NCBI RefSeq assembly: GCF_902381825.1
Contig: NZ_LR698973.1
Location: 509,179-540,600 of the forward strand
DNA: 31,422 bases
From: Pseudocoprococcus catus
GTDB taxonomy: Bacteria > Bacillota > Clostridia > Lachnospirales > Lachnospiraceae
Direction of reading: 5' to 3'
Shown: piece by piece, positions 1-10,424 of the stretch
Position numbering within the stretch: the stretch's first letter is position 1
Layout: each line of letters opens with the position of its first letter
Notes under the pieces: generated by a model
The model's database searches: none
What the model was told of the DNA's origin: nothing
Seen by the model: the letters and a program-made list of their open reading frames with translations, nothing else
Made by a program: the position numbers and the translations under genes

Positions 1-56
1 ATTATTTAGTTATCAATGTTCTTTTCTCTTAGTCAGTGTTTTGCACCGACCGTTAT

Positions 57-85
57 AGGATATCATTTCTTTCAAACTTTGTCAA
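57..85 (-). promoter_or_regulatory. Strong promoter reading out of the left edge (rRNA/tRNA type)
   Basis: On the minus strand a perfect -35 TTGACA (80-85) is followed after 17 bp by TATCCT (57-62). The transcript would run left through positions 1-50 and out of the window with no start codon or ribosome site in view. A consensus -35, no coding sequence and a location near the origin fit the leader of an rRNA operon. That identity is inferred, because the structural gene lies outside the window. Confidence 0.6.
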
Positions 86-142
86 GCACTTTTTTAATTT
101 ATTTTTAAAAAGTTTTTTCAAAGTTTTCTGGAAATGTTCCAA

Positions 143-230
143 CGGAGAAAGAGGGATTTGAACCCTCGCGCCGGTTGCCCGACCTACACCCTTAGCAGGG
201 GCGCCTCTTCGGCCTCTTGAGTATTTCTCC
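143..230 (-). tRNA. tRNA-Ser(GCU)
   Basis: The 88-nt minus-strand cloverleaf has acceptor arms GGAGAAA (224-230) and TTTCTCC (144-150) with discriminator G at 143. The anticodon GCU lies at 194-196 in loop CTGCTAA, and the T arm carries GGTTCAAATCC. The long variable arm (GTCGGGCAACCGGC region) is the type II arm expected of serine tRNA. The CCA end is not encoded (the next bases are TTG), so it must be added by nucleotidyltransferase. It reads AGC/AGU codons. The gene has its own promoter 33 bp upstream and precedes another strong promoter at 57-85. Confidence 0.95.
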
Positions 231-262
231 AGTCCTCACCGTCATTGCAGTGAGCATTTGTT

Positions 263-291
263 ATTATACAGGTACTGTAACCTTTTGTCAA
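263..291 (-). promoter_or_regulatory. Promoter of tRNA-Ser
   Basis: On the minus strand, TTGACA (286-291), a 17-bp spacer and TATAAT (263-268) form a fully consensus sigma-A promoter. It ends 32 bp before the tRNA 5' end, so it can only serve the tRNA and whatever lies beyond. The -35 lies just past the stop codon of the fumarase beta gene. Confidence 0.85.
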
Positions 292-299
292 CAACTTTT

Positions 300-851
300 T
301 TAAATTTTTCGATATTTTTTTGCTACGTCTTCATATAAGTAACTGCCTTCGCTGTCAATGACCACGATTGCAGGAAGATTCTCCACTTCCAGTTTCCTGA
401 TTGCCTCTGTTCCTAGGTCATCATAAGCAATCACTTCTGCCTTTTTAACTGCTTTAGATAAAAGTGCGCCTGCCCCTCCGACTGCTGCAAAATAAACAGC
501 GCCATTTCTCACAATTGCTTCCCGAACTTCTGCAGAACGCTTTCCTTTTCCGATCATACCCTTTAATCCCTGGTCCATGAGAAGTGGTGCATACTTATCC
601 ATTCTGCTGCTGGTTGTCGGTCCGGCCGAACCAATCGGACGTCCTTCTCTGGCCGGTGACGGTCCCATGTAATAAACAATATTATTCTTCAGGGGCATCG
701 GTACTTCCTGCCCATTCTGAAGGGCTTCATACATTCTCTTATGTGCTGCATCCCTGGCCGTATAAATGGTACCTGATATATATACATAATCTCCGGCTTT
801 CAGCATCTTCACTTCATCATCATTTAATGGTGCCTTTATATGTCTGTCCAT
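300..851 (-). CDS. fumB: Class I fumarate hydratase (or tartrate dehydratase) beta subunit
   Basis: Small subunit of the two-subunit, [4Fe-4S]-dependent hydro-lyase that interconverts fumarate and malate; in this family it forms one side of the active site. Family signatures are visible: YISGTIYTARDAAHKRM near the N-terminus, YYMGPSPAREGRPIGSAG, and PTTSSRMD, typical of the FumA C-terminal/TtdB domain. Length is about 183 residues, normal for a stand-alone beta subunit. Three possible starts stand in a row: GTG at 857, ATG at 854 and ATG at 851. An AGGAGG (860-865) overlapping the alpha-subunit stop codon sits 2, 5 and 8 nt from them, so ATG 851 is preferred. This overlap points to translational coupling with the alpha gene. 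Fumarate versus tartrate specificity cannot be settled from sequence alone; fumarase is more likely beside a housekeeping locus. Confidence 0.9.
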   Translation of the reverse strand: MDRHIKAPLNDDEVKMLKAGDYVYISGTIYTARDAAHKRMYEALQNGQEVPMPLKNNIVYYMGPSPAREGRPIGSAGPTTSSRMDKYAPLLMDQGLKGMIGKGKRSAEVREAIVRNGAVYFAAVGGAGALLSKAVKKAEVIAYDDLGTEAIRKLEVENLPAIVVIDSEGSYLYEDVAKKYRKI

Positions 852-863
852 CATCACCGCCTC

Positions 864-1706
864 CTATAATTCTTTTGTCACATGTCGATTCACATGACAG
901 CATATATTAACTGCTACCGGCAGTCCTGCAATATGCGTCGGATATGTCTCGATATTCACTGCAAATGCCGTCACTGTTCCGCCTAAACCACCCGGTCCGA
1001 TTCCAAGTCGGTTCACCTTATCCAACATCTCTTCCTCCAATGCACGTACATAAGGTACAGAGGAATGCTCACCTGCTGCTCGTGTCAATGCATGCTTGGC
1101 CATGATGGCACATTTTTCAAAATCACCACCGACACCAACACCGATCACCATCGGCGGACAGGCATTCGGTCCTGCCAGATCAACTGTCTCTAAAATTACT
1201 TTCTTTACACCTTCTATACCATCTGCCGGTTTCAGCATAACAACGCGGCTCATATTCTCGCTTCCGAATCCTTTCGGTGCCAATGTGATTCTGAATCTAT
1301 CGCCCGGAACAATAGAATAATGAATGATAGCCGGTGTGTTATCCTGAGTATTCACTCTTTCAATCGGATCACTGACAACAGACTTTCTCAGATAGCCTTC
1401 AACATATCCCTGTCTGACGCCCTCATTGATGGCATCCTCAAGACCACCATCCGTAATATGTACTTCCTGCCCGATTTCAACAAAAACAACAGCCATGCCC
1501 GTATCCTGACAAATTGGGATCATATCTTCCCCTGCAATCGTCAAATTTTCGCACAACTGCTCCAGAATCTGACGTCCGAGCGGAGATTCTTCCTTCTCCA
1601 CACCTTTGTAAAGTGCAGACTTCATGTCATCTGACAAATAATGGGTGGCCTGAATACACATTTCTTTGATACTGCTGATAATCGCATTACAACTGATTTC
1701 TCTCAT
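864..1706 (-). CDS. fumA: Class I fumarate hydratase (or tartrate dehydratase) alpha subunit
   Basis: Large subunit of the iron-sulfur fumarase. The 280 residues match the stand-alone alpha family. Likely cluster-ligand cysteines are visible at C66 (ICQDTGMAVVF), C183 (GPNACPPMVIGVG) and in the C-terminal CCHVNRH segment. The glycine-rich GVGVGGDFEKCA stretch is also characteristic. The ATG start at 1706 is preceded by GGAGGAAG. A consensus promoter lies 35 bp upstream, and the stop codon is embedded in the beta-subunit ribosome site, so the two genes form one short operon. The enzyme belongs to the cytosolic C4-dicarboxylate pathway, probably running malate to fumarate in an anaerobe. Confidence 0.93.
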   Translation of the reverse strand: MREISCNAIISSIKEMCIQATHYLSDDMKSALYKGVEKEESPLGRQILEQLCENLTIAGEDMIPICQDTGMAVVFVEIGQEVHITDGGLEDAINEGVRQGYVEGYLRKSVVSDPIERVNTQDNTPAIIHYSIVPGDRFRITLAPKGFGSENMSRVVMLKPADGIEGVKKVILETVDLAGPNACPPMVIGVGVGGDFEKCAIMAKHALTRAAGEHSSVPYVRALEEEMLDKVNRLGIGPGGLGGTVTAFAVNIETYPTHIAGLPVAVNICCHVNRHVTKEL

Positions 1707-1740
1707 AGCTTCCTCCGTAACTTTTTAAGCAGATAAATTT

Positions 1741-1769
1741 ATTATATAATGACGTTTTTTTGATGTCAA
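1741..1769 (-). promoter_or_regulatory. Promoter of the fumarase operon
   Basis: Minus-strand TTGACA (1764-1769), a 17-bp spacer and TATAAT (1741-1746) form a consensus sigma-A promoter ending 34 bp before the alpha-subunit start codon. It is divergent from, and separated by about 24 bp from, the promoter of the CLC gene. Confidence 0.85.
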
Positions 1770-1792
1770 TAAGCTCAAAACCCCTTATTCCC

Positions 1793-1821
1793 TTGCATTT
1801 CAGTGCAACAATCACTATAAT
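1793..1821 (+). promoter_or_regulatory. Promoter of the CLC transporter gene
   Basis: TTGCAT (1793-1798), 17 bp, then TATAAT (1816-1821). The predicted leader is only about 33 nt, too short to hold a fluoride riboswitch. The -35 lies in a small inverted repeat, TTGCA(TTTCAG)TGCAA (1793-1808), a possible operator. Confidence 0.75.
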
Positions 1822-1860
1822 AAATTTATCTTTACTAAATCTTTAACAGGAGATAAAACG

Positions 1861-3135
1861 ATGAATTTTAAGGACCAAATCGAACATTTAAAAACATTTT
1901 TTACCCCATCTGTAAAAAATGTCATCTTACTGATCCGCTGGCTGATTACGGCCGTCTTTACAGGCCTTCTCGTTGGAGCCGTCGGAACACTTTTTTATTA
2001 TGCCATGAGTTTTGTGACCGGCTGCCGAACCGCTCACCCCATACTCATTTACCTGCTGCCCTTTGCCGGTCTGCTGATTATTTTTCTCTACAGGGTAAGC
2101 GGTCAGTACAACAATACCGGAACCAATCTGGTTCTGTCCTCCATCCAGTCGGACAACCATATTTCTGTTAAAGTAGCACCTCTAATCTTAGTATCAACGC
2201 TGATCACCCATCTGTTCGGCGGTTCGGCCGGTCGTGAAGGTGCTGCCCTGCAGATTGGCGGAAGTCTCGGTGATTTTCTGGCTCAGACCTTTCATTTTGA
2301 TGAAAAAGATAAGAAACTGATGATTATGTGCGGCATGAGTGCCTGCTTCTCAGCTGTATTCGGTACCCCGATGGCTGCCGCAGTATTTTCTATGGAAGTC
2401 ATCAGCGTCGGCATTATGCATTATTCTGCCTTGGTACCATGTGTTATTTCATCTCTGACAGCTTCCATGCTGGCCAGACATTTTGGCGCTATGCCGGAAG
2501 TTTTTCCGATTACGGATCTCCCGGCTCTGACAGCCCTTACCGTCGGTCAGGCAATTCTTGCTGCAGCTGCTTTTGCCGCCATCAGTGTTGTCTTCTGCAT
2601 TGCCCTGCATCTTTCCGAGCATACATACAAGAAATACATTGCCAACCCGTATCTTCGCGTTTTTGTCGGCGGTTTAATTGTTGTTCTTCTGACACTGCTT
2701 TTACATACCAATGATTACAATGGTGCCGGCATGCCGATGATTGCTCGCTGCTTTGAAGGCTCTGTTCCGCCATGGGCGTTTATGATGAAGATTATTTTTA
2801 CAGCAGCTACCCTGGGTGCCGGATTTAAAGGCGGTGAAATCGTTCCTTCGTTCTTTATCGGTGCCACTCTGGGCTGTGTAATCGGTCCAATCCTCGGTCT
2901 TCCTGCTGCTCTCTGCGCCGGCTGCGGTATGGTCGGTGTGTTCTGCGGTGTGACCAACAGCCCGATTACCTCCTTGCTGATTTCCTTCGAACTGTTTGGC
3001 TTTGAAGGGATGCCTTATTATCTGATTACCATTGCTGTCAGTTATATGCTGTCCGGATACTATGGTCTTTACAGCAGTCAAAAGATTATTTATTCAAAGA
3101 CGCGAACTGAATATATCGATGCGCATACGCATTGA
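1861..3135 (+). CDS. CLC-family anion channel/antiporter, resembles the fluoride (CLC-F) branch
   Basis: A 424-residue multi-pass membrane protein. The hallmark GGSAGREGAALQIGG (about 120-134) carries the gating glutamate E126. GFKGGEIVPSFFIGATLG (321-338) corresponds to the second anion-binding loop. Differences from classical chloride/proton antiporters: the GSGIP selectivity motif is missing, with NNTGTNLVL (84-92) in that region; GREGP is GREGA; and the internal proton glutamate appears to be V180 next to E179. These features recall CLC-F fluoride/proton antiporters, but the substrate assignment is inference. The start has an AGGAGA site 7 nt upstream. The gene is divergent from fumarase, head-on to replication, and ends at a strong terminator. 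No fluoride riboswitch precedes it. Confidence 0.88.
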   Translation: MNFKDQIEHLKTFFTPSVKNVILLIRWLITAVFTGLLVGAVGTLFYYAMSFVTGCRTAHPILIYLLPFAGLLIIFLYRVSGQYNNTGTNLVLSSIQSDNHISVKVAPLILVSTLITHLFGGSAGREGAALQIGGSLGDFLAQTFHFDEKDKKLMIMCGMSACFSAVFGTPMAAAVFSMEVISVGIMHYSALVPCVISSLTASMLARHFGAMPEVFPITDLPALTALTVGQAILAAAAFAAISVVFCIALHLSEHTYKKYIANPYLRVFVGGLIVVLLTLLLHTNDYNGAGMPMIARCFEGSVPPWAFMMKIIFTAATLGAGFKGGEIVPSFFIGATLGCVIGPILGLPAALCAGCGMVGVFCGVTNSPITSLLISFELFGFEGMPYYLITIAVSYMLSGYYGLYSSQKIIYSKTRTEYIDAHTH

Positions 3136-3192
3136 TCAGCCATTATCTCCAAAGGAAGCATATGCTTTTCTTTCACTGTTAATACCAAAAAC

Positions 3193-3233
3193 AAAGGGCC
3201 GCAGCATTTTTTCACGATGCTGCGGCCCTTTTT
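3193..3233. terminator. Bidirectional terminator between the CLC gene and gyrA
   Basis: A 15-bp perfect stem (3193-3207 pairing with 3217-3231) has a 9-nt loop. It is followed by a T run on the plus strand (to 3233) and by TTTGTTTTTGG on the minus strand. The two flanking genes converge, so one hairpin can stop both. Confidence 0.93.
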
Positions 3234-3260
3234 CCACATTTCTGATTTTTTTCAGAGGAC

Positions 3261-3269
3261 TTATCCACA
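3261..3269 (+). promoter_or_regulatory. Perfect DnaA box just past the gyrA stop
   Basis: TTATCCACA, identical to the consensus DnaA box, in the short gap after gyrA and outside the main origin clusters. Binding is not demonstrated. Confidence 0.5.
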
Positions 3270-3288
3270 ATCAGAACCATTCATCCAC

Positions 3289-5838
3289 CTATTCTATTTC
3301 ATTTTCCTCAGAATTATCCACTGAATCGTTCTCTAAAACTTCTTCTGTCATCCCGTCCTCTTCTGACTGTTCGTCTGAAGTCTCCTCATCGTCTTTCATA
3401 TCTTCACGGATCTTTGCAATACTTGCAACTACAGAGCCTTCATCCAGCTGGATCAGTTTAACCCCTGAAGTGATACGCTTCAAAATAGAAATGCCTTCTA
3501 CCGGCATACGGATAATGATACCGCCGGTTGTAATGATCATCAGCTCATCTTCTGCGTTGACACATTTTACGCCCACAACAAGACCTGTCTTATCTGTGAT
3601 CTTATAGCATTTAAGACCCTTGCCGCCGCGATTCTGAACATTAAATTCTTCCAGCATGGTTCGCTTTCCGAGACCTTTTTCGGATACGATAAGCACTGCT
3701 TCGCCCTGGCTGCTGACCTGCATGCCGACAATCAGATCATCCGCATCCAGATCCATGCCGATCACGCCCATAGAAGTACGGCCTGTTGCACGAACATTAT
3801 CCTGCTTGAAGCAGATACTCATACCCTTCTGGGAAACAAGATAAATCAAATCAGACTCATCTGTTACCTTAACTTCGATCAGTTCATCATCTTCACGCAG
3901 ACCGATAGCCAGAAGGCCTGTCTTACGGACATTGATGTATTCCATGATAGACGTCTTCTTGACCATACCGTTCTTTGTAGCCATGAAAAGATATTTGTCA
4001 TTCTCATATTTTTCAAGCGGAATGGTTGCTGTTACCTTTTCACCCGGCTCAAGCTGCAGCAGATTGATCAGTGCTGTACCTCTGGCAATACGGGATGCCT
4101 CCGGAATCTCATAGCCTTTCAGTCTGAATACACGGCCTTTATTAGTGAAGAACAGAATATAATCATGGGTGTTTGCCATCATCAACTCTGTAATGCAGTC
4201 TTCATCCAGCTTCGTCATACCTTTAATGCCTCGGCCACCGCGGTTCTGACTTCTGAAGTTATCCATGGTCATACGTTTAATATACCCCAGCTGAGTCATG
4301 GCAATGACTGTATTTTCGCGTTTGATCAGATCTTCAACGGTAATTTCGTCATCATCCACACCCAGGGATGTTTTTCTGTCATCACCATATTTATCACGGA
4401 TAAGCTTAATTTCTTCGCGGATCACGCCGAGAAGCAGTTTTTCATCCGCAAGGATTGCTTTTAATTCGCCGATTCGCTTCATCAGTTCATTGTATTCGTT
4501 CTCAATCTTTTCTCTTTCCAGACCTGTCAAAGCTCTCAGACGCATATCAACGATGGCCTGAGCCTGAACCTCAGTCAGACCAAATGTTTCCATCAGCCGT
4601 GTTTTGGCCTCTGCAACATTTTTCGATGAACGGATAATGCTGATAACCTCATCAATATGGTCAAGAGCAATTAATAAGCCCTGTAAAATATGTGCACGTT
4701 CTTCCGCTTTATTTAATTCAAAACGCGTTCTTCGTGTCACAACTTCTTCCTGATGCTTCAGATACAGTTCAAGCATCTGTTTCAGATTCAGGATCATCGG
4801 CTGATTATTGACAAGCGCCAACATGATCACACCATACGTATCCTGCAGCTGGGTATGTTTATACAGCTGGTTCAGTACAACATTCGGATTAGCATCCTTT
4901 TTCAGTTCAATCACGACACGAAGGCCTTCACGGCTGGATTCATCTCGAAGATCAGAAATCCCTTCAATCCGTTTATCTTTTACCAGCTCGGCAATTTTTT
5001 CAATGAGTTTTGCCTTGTTGACCATATAAGGCAGCTCTGTGGCTACAATACGATGACGGCCATTCGGCATTGTCTCGATATCCGTCACTGCTCTTACTTT
5101 TAATTTGCCGCGGCCGGTACGGTAGGCCTGATTGATACCGTTTTTGCCAAGGATCATGGCACCTGTCGGAAAATCCGGTCCCTTGATTATCTCCATCAGT
5201 TCTTCGATGGTTGTCTCACGATTTTCTTCCACACGATTATCAATGATCTTGATAACACCGTCAATGGTTTCACGCAAATTGTGCGGCGGAATATTTGTCG
5301 CCATACCAACAGCGATACCTGTTGTACCATTCACCAGCAGATTTGGATATCTGGACGGCAGTACAACCGGCTCTTTCTCTGTCTCATCAAAGTTCGGCTG
5401 AAAATCAACAGTGTCCTTGTTGATATCTGCCATCATTTCCATGGAAATTTTGCTGAGACGTGCCTCAGTGTATCGCATGGCTGCGGCGCCGTCGCCATCC
5501 ATGGAGCCAAAGTTGCCGTGGCCATCTACCAACGGATATCTTGTTGACCAGTCCTGAGCCATATTGACCAGTGCACCGTAGATGGATGAATCACCATGCG
5601 GATGATATTTACCCATTGCATCACCGACAATACGCGCACATTTACGATGCGGCTTGTCAGGACCATTATTCAGCTCTATCATTGCGTAAAGTATTCGTCT
5701 CTGTACCGGTTTCAAACCGTCTCGGACATCCGGCAGAGCACGGGATGCAATAACGCTCATGGCATAGTCGATATAGAAGGTTTCCATTCTTTCCTTCAGA
5801 TCGACCTCATGAATCTTATCGAAAATCTTATCGTCCAT
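3289..5838 (-). CDS. gyrA: DNA gyrase subunit A
   Basis: The breakage-reunion subunit of gyrase, which introduces negative supercoils as an A2B2 complex with GyrB. At 849 residues it has normal length. The catalytic tyrosine is Y123 in [10 protein letters not shown]. The GyrA box needed for DNA wrapping appears as QNRGGKG, with a related [10 protein letters not shown] earlier, and C-terminal pinwheel blades follow. The C-terminal tail is very acidic ([14 protein letters not shown] and beyond). In the quinolone-resistance region the protein reads HGDSSIYG: serines 84 and 85 are kept, but the acidic residue usual at Escherichia position 87 is Gly88. It follows gyrB by 35 nt with its own GGAGG, and ends at a two-way terminator. 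Confidence 0.98.
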   Translation of the reverse strand: MDDKIFDKIHEVDLKERMETFYIDYAMSVIASRALPDVRDGLKPVQRRILYAMIELNNGPDKPHRKCARIVGDAMGKYHPHGDSSIYGALVNMAQDWSTRYPLVDGHGNFGSMDGDGAAAMRYTEARLSKISMEMMADINKDTVDFQPNFDETEKEPVVLPSRYPNLLVNGTTGIAVGMATNIPPHNLRETIDGVIKIIDNRVEENRETTIEELMEIIKGPDFPTGAMILGKNGINQAYRTGRGKLKVRAVTDIETMPNGRHRIVATELPYMVNKAKLIEKIAELVKDKRIEGISDLRDESSREGLRVVIELKKDANPNVVLNQLYKHTQLQDTYGVIMLALVNNQPMILNLKQMLELYLKHQEEVVTRRTRFELNKAEERAHILQGLLIALDHIDEVISIIRSSKNVAEAKTRLMETFGLTEVQAQAIVDMRLRALTGLEREKIENEYNELMKRIGELKAILADEKLLLGVIREEIKLIRDKYGDDRKTSLGVDDDEITVEDLIKRENTVIAMTQLGYIKRMTMDNFRSQNRGGRGIKGMTKLDEDCITELMMANTHDYILFFTNKGRVFRLKGYEIPEASRIARGTALINLLQLEPGEKVTATIPLEKYENDKYLFMATKNGMVKKTSIMEYINVRKTGLLAIGLREDDELIEVKVTDESDLIYLVSQKGMSICFKQDNVRATGRTSMGVIGMDLDADDLIVGMQVSSQGEAVLIVSEKGLGKRTMLEEFNVQNRGGKGLKCYKITDKTGLVVGVKCVNAEDELMIITTGGIIIRMPVEGISILKRITSGVKLIQLDEGSVVASIAKIREDMKDDEETSDEQSEEDGMTEEVLENDSVDNSEENEIE

Positions 5839-5873
5839 TCTCTTCCTCCATAATTCTTAACGCAGAACCTTTA

Positions 5874-7787
<1,914 letters not shown>

Positions 7788-7801
7788 TCAAACCTCCTGC
7801 T

Positions 7802-8899
7802 TTATCCTACTACCTCATTGACAAAATCAACTGTTCCATCCGTCACTTTAAAAATGCGGTCTATGTTAAATCTGTGATTGACAAATTCGTCCAAACCCGT
7901 ACACGTGATCACGGTCTGAATATCTTTAATGCAGTCCAGAAGATAATTCTGTCTGGAACTATCAAGTTCCGACAAAACATCATCCAGCAATAATACCGGC
8001 TCGTCCCCGATACTCTGACGCACAAGTTCAATCTCAGCCAGCTTCAAGGACAATGCTGCTGTCCTCTGCTGCCCCTGTGAACCAAATTTGCGAATATCCA
8101 CTTCTCCGACCATAAACAGAAAATCATCTCTGTGCGGTCCTGTTCCTGACATTTTCATCCGGATATCCTGATCTCTTTTTGATAACAGTACACGCTCGAA
8201 ATCCTCCGGCTCCGTACTCGGCTGATAAACAAGCCGAAGCTTTTCTCTGTTGCCGGTGAGCCTTCCGTGAATCTGCTCCAGCCATTCATTCAACTGCGCA
8301 ATAAACAGTCTTCTTGTCTCAATGACTTTTCTGCCATAATTCACCATCTGCATATCCCATATATCAAGTGTATCCTTTAATGCAGAATCAAAACCTATCT
8401 GCTTGAGAAGATTATTTCTCTGGTTCACAATTTTGTTGTAATTGGAAATATTATGTAGATAAACTTTATCCAGCTGACATAATTCGAGATCGAGAAAACG
8501 TCGTCTCTCCCCCGGTCCATTTTTAATCATGGCCAGGTCTTCCGGTGAAAAACAGATCATATGCACAAGACCAAACAATTCCCCGGATTTTCTGATGGGA
8601 ATACCATCAATAGCAATCCCTTTTGATTTATTCTTCTTCAGATGCACGTCGATTTTGTGTCGTACATGCTCCTTTGAAAGTAGCATCCGAATATGGGCTT
8701 CTTCTTCACCAAACCGAATGATTTCACGATCACGGCTGCCTCTATGGGATTTTGTTGTTGCACACATATAAAGTGCTTCCAGCACATTCGTCTTCCCCTG
8801 AGCATTATCTCCGAAAAAGATATTAATGCCCGGACTTAAATTAACTGAAAGATGCACATAATTTCTGTAATTCTCCAATGCCAGCGATTCTACATACAT
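7802..8899 (-). CDS. recF: DNA replication and repair protein RecF
   Basis: An SMC-like ABC ATPase that helps load RecA at single-strand gaps through RecFOR. Walker A is GDNAQGKT (30-37). The signature segment is SQGQQRTAALSLKLAE, and Walker B with the D-loop is VLLLDDVLSELD. The length of 365 residues is normal. The ATG at 8899 is only 3 nt from the yaaA stop codon, so the ribosome site is inside yaaA and the two are probably translated as a coupled pair. Confidence 0.98.
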   Translation of the reverse strand: MYVESLALENYRNYVHLSVNLSPGINIFFGDNAQGKTNVLEALYMCATTKSHRGSRDREIIRFGEEEAHIRMLLSKEHVRHKIDVHLKKNKSKGIAIDGIPIRKSGELFGLVHMICFSPEDLAMIKNGPGERRRFLDLELCQLDKVYLHNISNYNKIVNQRNNLLKQIGFDSALKDTLDIWDMQMVNYGRKVIETRRLFIAQLNEWLEQIHGRLTGNREKLRLVYQPSTEPEDFERVLLSKRDQDIRMKMSGTGPHRDDFLFMVGEVDIRKFGSQGQQRTAALSLKLAEIELVRQSIGDEPVLLLDDVLSELDSSRQNYLLDCIKDIQTVITCTGLDEFVNHRFNIDRIFKVTDGTVDFVNEVVG

Positions 8900-8902
8900 A
8901 CT

Positions 8903-9112
8903 CTATACAACTTCTATCTTTTCATTTTCAAATTCAACAATATCACCCGACACGATTTTTTTGCCGCGCATATAACAAACTTTACCGTTGACTTTCACAA
9001 GTCCTTCCTGAACAACAATCTTGGCATCTACGCCGGATCCTACCAGACCAGTTGCTTTCAAAAGCTGTCCAAGTTTAATATGTTCATCCTTTAATCCAAA
9101 TGTCTGCATCAT
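8903..9112 (-). CDS. yaaA: S4-domain RNA-binding protein YaaA
   Basis: A 69-residue protein consisting almost only of an S4 fold (IKLGQLLKATGLVGSG, then VKVNGKVCYMRGKKI). In Firmicutes this small protein is always found between dnaN and recF; it binds structured RNA and has been linked to the ribosome. Two adjacent ATGs (9112 and 9109) are possible; AGGAG is 4 and 7 nt away, so the second may be the real start. The 99-nt gap separating it from dnaN holds an RNA-structure candidate. Confidence 0.93.
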   Translation of the reverse strand: MMQTFGLKDEHIKLGQLLKATGLVGSGVDAKIVVQEGLVKVNGKVCYMRGKKIVSGDIVEFENEKIEVV

Positions 9113-9141
9113 TCTACTCCTTATTTATTCCTGTATATTTT

Positions 9142-9204
9142 GAGTCAAGCAACTGACAAAATGCAACACATTTTATGTCAGCTTTATGAAATGATGCTTG
9201 ACTC
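9142..9204 (-). other. Structured spacer between dnaN and yaaA
   Basis: A perfect 10-bp inverted repeat, GAGTCAAGCA (9142-9151) with TGCTTGACTC (9195-9204), encloses a second one, CTGACA (9153-9158) with TGTCAG (9176-9181). In the minus-strand transcript this would fold into a closed multi-arm element just after the dnaN stop codon and about 30 nt before yaaA. No T run follows, so it is not an ordinary terminator. It may be an RNA-processing, stability or translation-control element. Confidence 0.5.
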
Positions 9205-9211
9205 TGAACAA

Positions 9212-10315
9212 TTACATGTTGAAACTGATTGGCAAAACAAGGTAGATATAAGACTGTTCATCGTTTTTGATGATAAAAGGTGCCTTTGGATTGACCAGAT
9301 ACATGGTAATCTCCTCATCATCAATAACACGCAGTGCATCCAGGATAAACTTCGGATTAAATCCGATCATAATATCCCGTCCTTCTTTGCTGATATCAAT
9401 ATCTTCATTCATGGAACCCATGGCTGACTGGATCTTCATCTCCATGGAACCATCTGTCACGTTGATAATAATTGGCTTTCTTTCACTTTCACGAATCAGA
9501 AGAGACGCACGTTCAATACACCCCTGCAGCTCTTTCTTGTTAATGGTTATTTTGGTATTGTAATCACTGGAAATCATCTTGTCAATCTGGAAATATTCTC
9601 CTTCCAGCAGACGTGATACAACCACTGTCTGATCAAATTCAAACAATACATGTCTGTCTGTAAAATAAATACGGACATCATCATCCATATCACCGGACAA
9701 AATCTTACTGATCTCATTCAGGGTTTTTCCAGGAATAACTGCTTTGATCGGATCATATGATTCTTTAAGTGAAATTTTACGGATAGAAATTCTCTGTCCG
9801 TCCAGTGAAACAAGACGCAGCTGATCCTGATCAATCTGTAAAAGTTCACCGGACATCATTCGGTTGCTTTCATTATCAGAAATTGAAAAAATCGTCTGAC
9901 GAATAATCTCTTTTAATGAGAACTGGGAAAGCGTAATAAAATGGGTCTTTTCTATTTCAGGCAATGCGACAAAATCTTCACCATCTTTTCCGGCGATATT
10001 AAATTTTGCTTTTTCACATTTGATCAATGCCTTATTGTTGTCATCTGTTTCAATGGTAACTTCACTATCCGGGAGTTTTCTCACAATCTCAGAAAACAGT
10101 TTAGCCTCCAAAGCAATACATCCTTTATCAAGGACATCGCCGTCAACTGTTGTTTCAATACCGAGATCCATATCATTGGCTGTCAATTTAATAACCCCTG
10201 ATGTTGTATCAATCAGTATACATTCAAGAATAGGCATTGTTGTTCTTGCAGGTACTGCTTTTAAGACAGTGTTGACACCGGTAAGCAATGCTGATTTATT
10301 ACAAATGATTTTCAT
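9212..10315 (-). CDS. dnaN: DNA polymerase III beta subunit (sliding clamp)
   Basis: The ring-shaped processivity clamp. From the chosen start (MKIICNKSALL) it has 367 residues, the normal size for three clamp domains, and ends in the conserved YLVLPISFNM. The open frame extends 17 codons further up, but the ATG at 10315 is supported by homology at the N-terminus and by AAAGGA about 10 nt upstream. That ribosome site lies in the loop of a small hairpin (10322-10337). It is second in the dnaA operon, 403 nt after dnaA across the second half of the origin. Confidence 0.97.
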   Translation of the reverse strand: MKIICNKSALLTGVNTVLKAVPARTTMPILECILIDTTSGVIKLTANDMDLGIETTVDGDVLDKGCIALEAKLFSEIVRKLPDSEVTIETDDNNKALIKCEKAKFNIAGKDGEDFVALPEIEKTHFITLSQFSLKEIIRQTIFSISDNESNRMMSGELLQIDQDQLRLVSLDGQRISIRKISLKESYDPIKAVIPGKTLNEISKILSGDMDDDVRIYFTDRHVLFEFDQTVVVSRLLEGEYFQIDKMISSDYNTKITINKKELQGCIERASLLIRESERKPIIINVTDGSMEMKIQSAMGSMNEDIDISKEGRDIMIGFNPKFILDALRVIDDEEITMYLVNPKAPFIIKNDEQSYIYLVLPISFNM

Positions 10316-10321
10316 ATGTTG

Positions 10322-10337
10322 ATACGTCCTTTCGTAT
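10322..10337 (-). promoter_or_regulatory. Hairpin displaying the dnaN ribosome-binding site
   Basis: ATACG (10322-10326) pairs with CGTAT (10333-10337). The 6-nt loop, read on the minus strand, is AAAGGA, the dnaN Shine-Dalgarno. The stem is short, so it is more likely to present the site than to hide it. Confidence 0.4.
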
Positions 10338-10424
10338 GTTCTATATAAAGGTGATGTTATCCACAAAAGTTAACAGTCATAAAAAAGAGAGGTGTGCATA
10401 TACATAAATATATATATGATAATG

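Noticed and set aside
1822..1860. Fluoride riboswitch before the CLC gene
   Set aside because: The leader after the predicted promoter is too short and none of the conserved riboswitch segments are present.
1096..2160. Numerous frames of 60-250 codons opposite fumarase, gyrase, dnaN and other genes throughout the window
   Set aside because: They are antisense or out-of-frame shadows of well-supported genes, without ribosome sites or family motifs.
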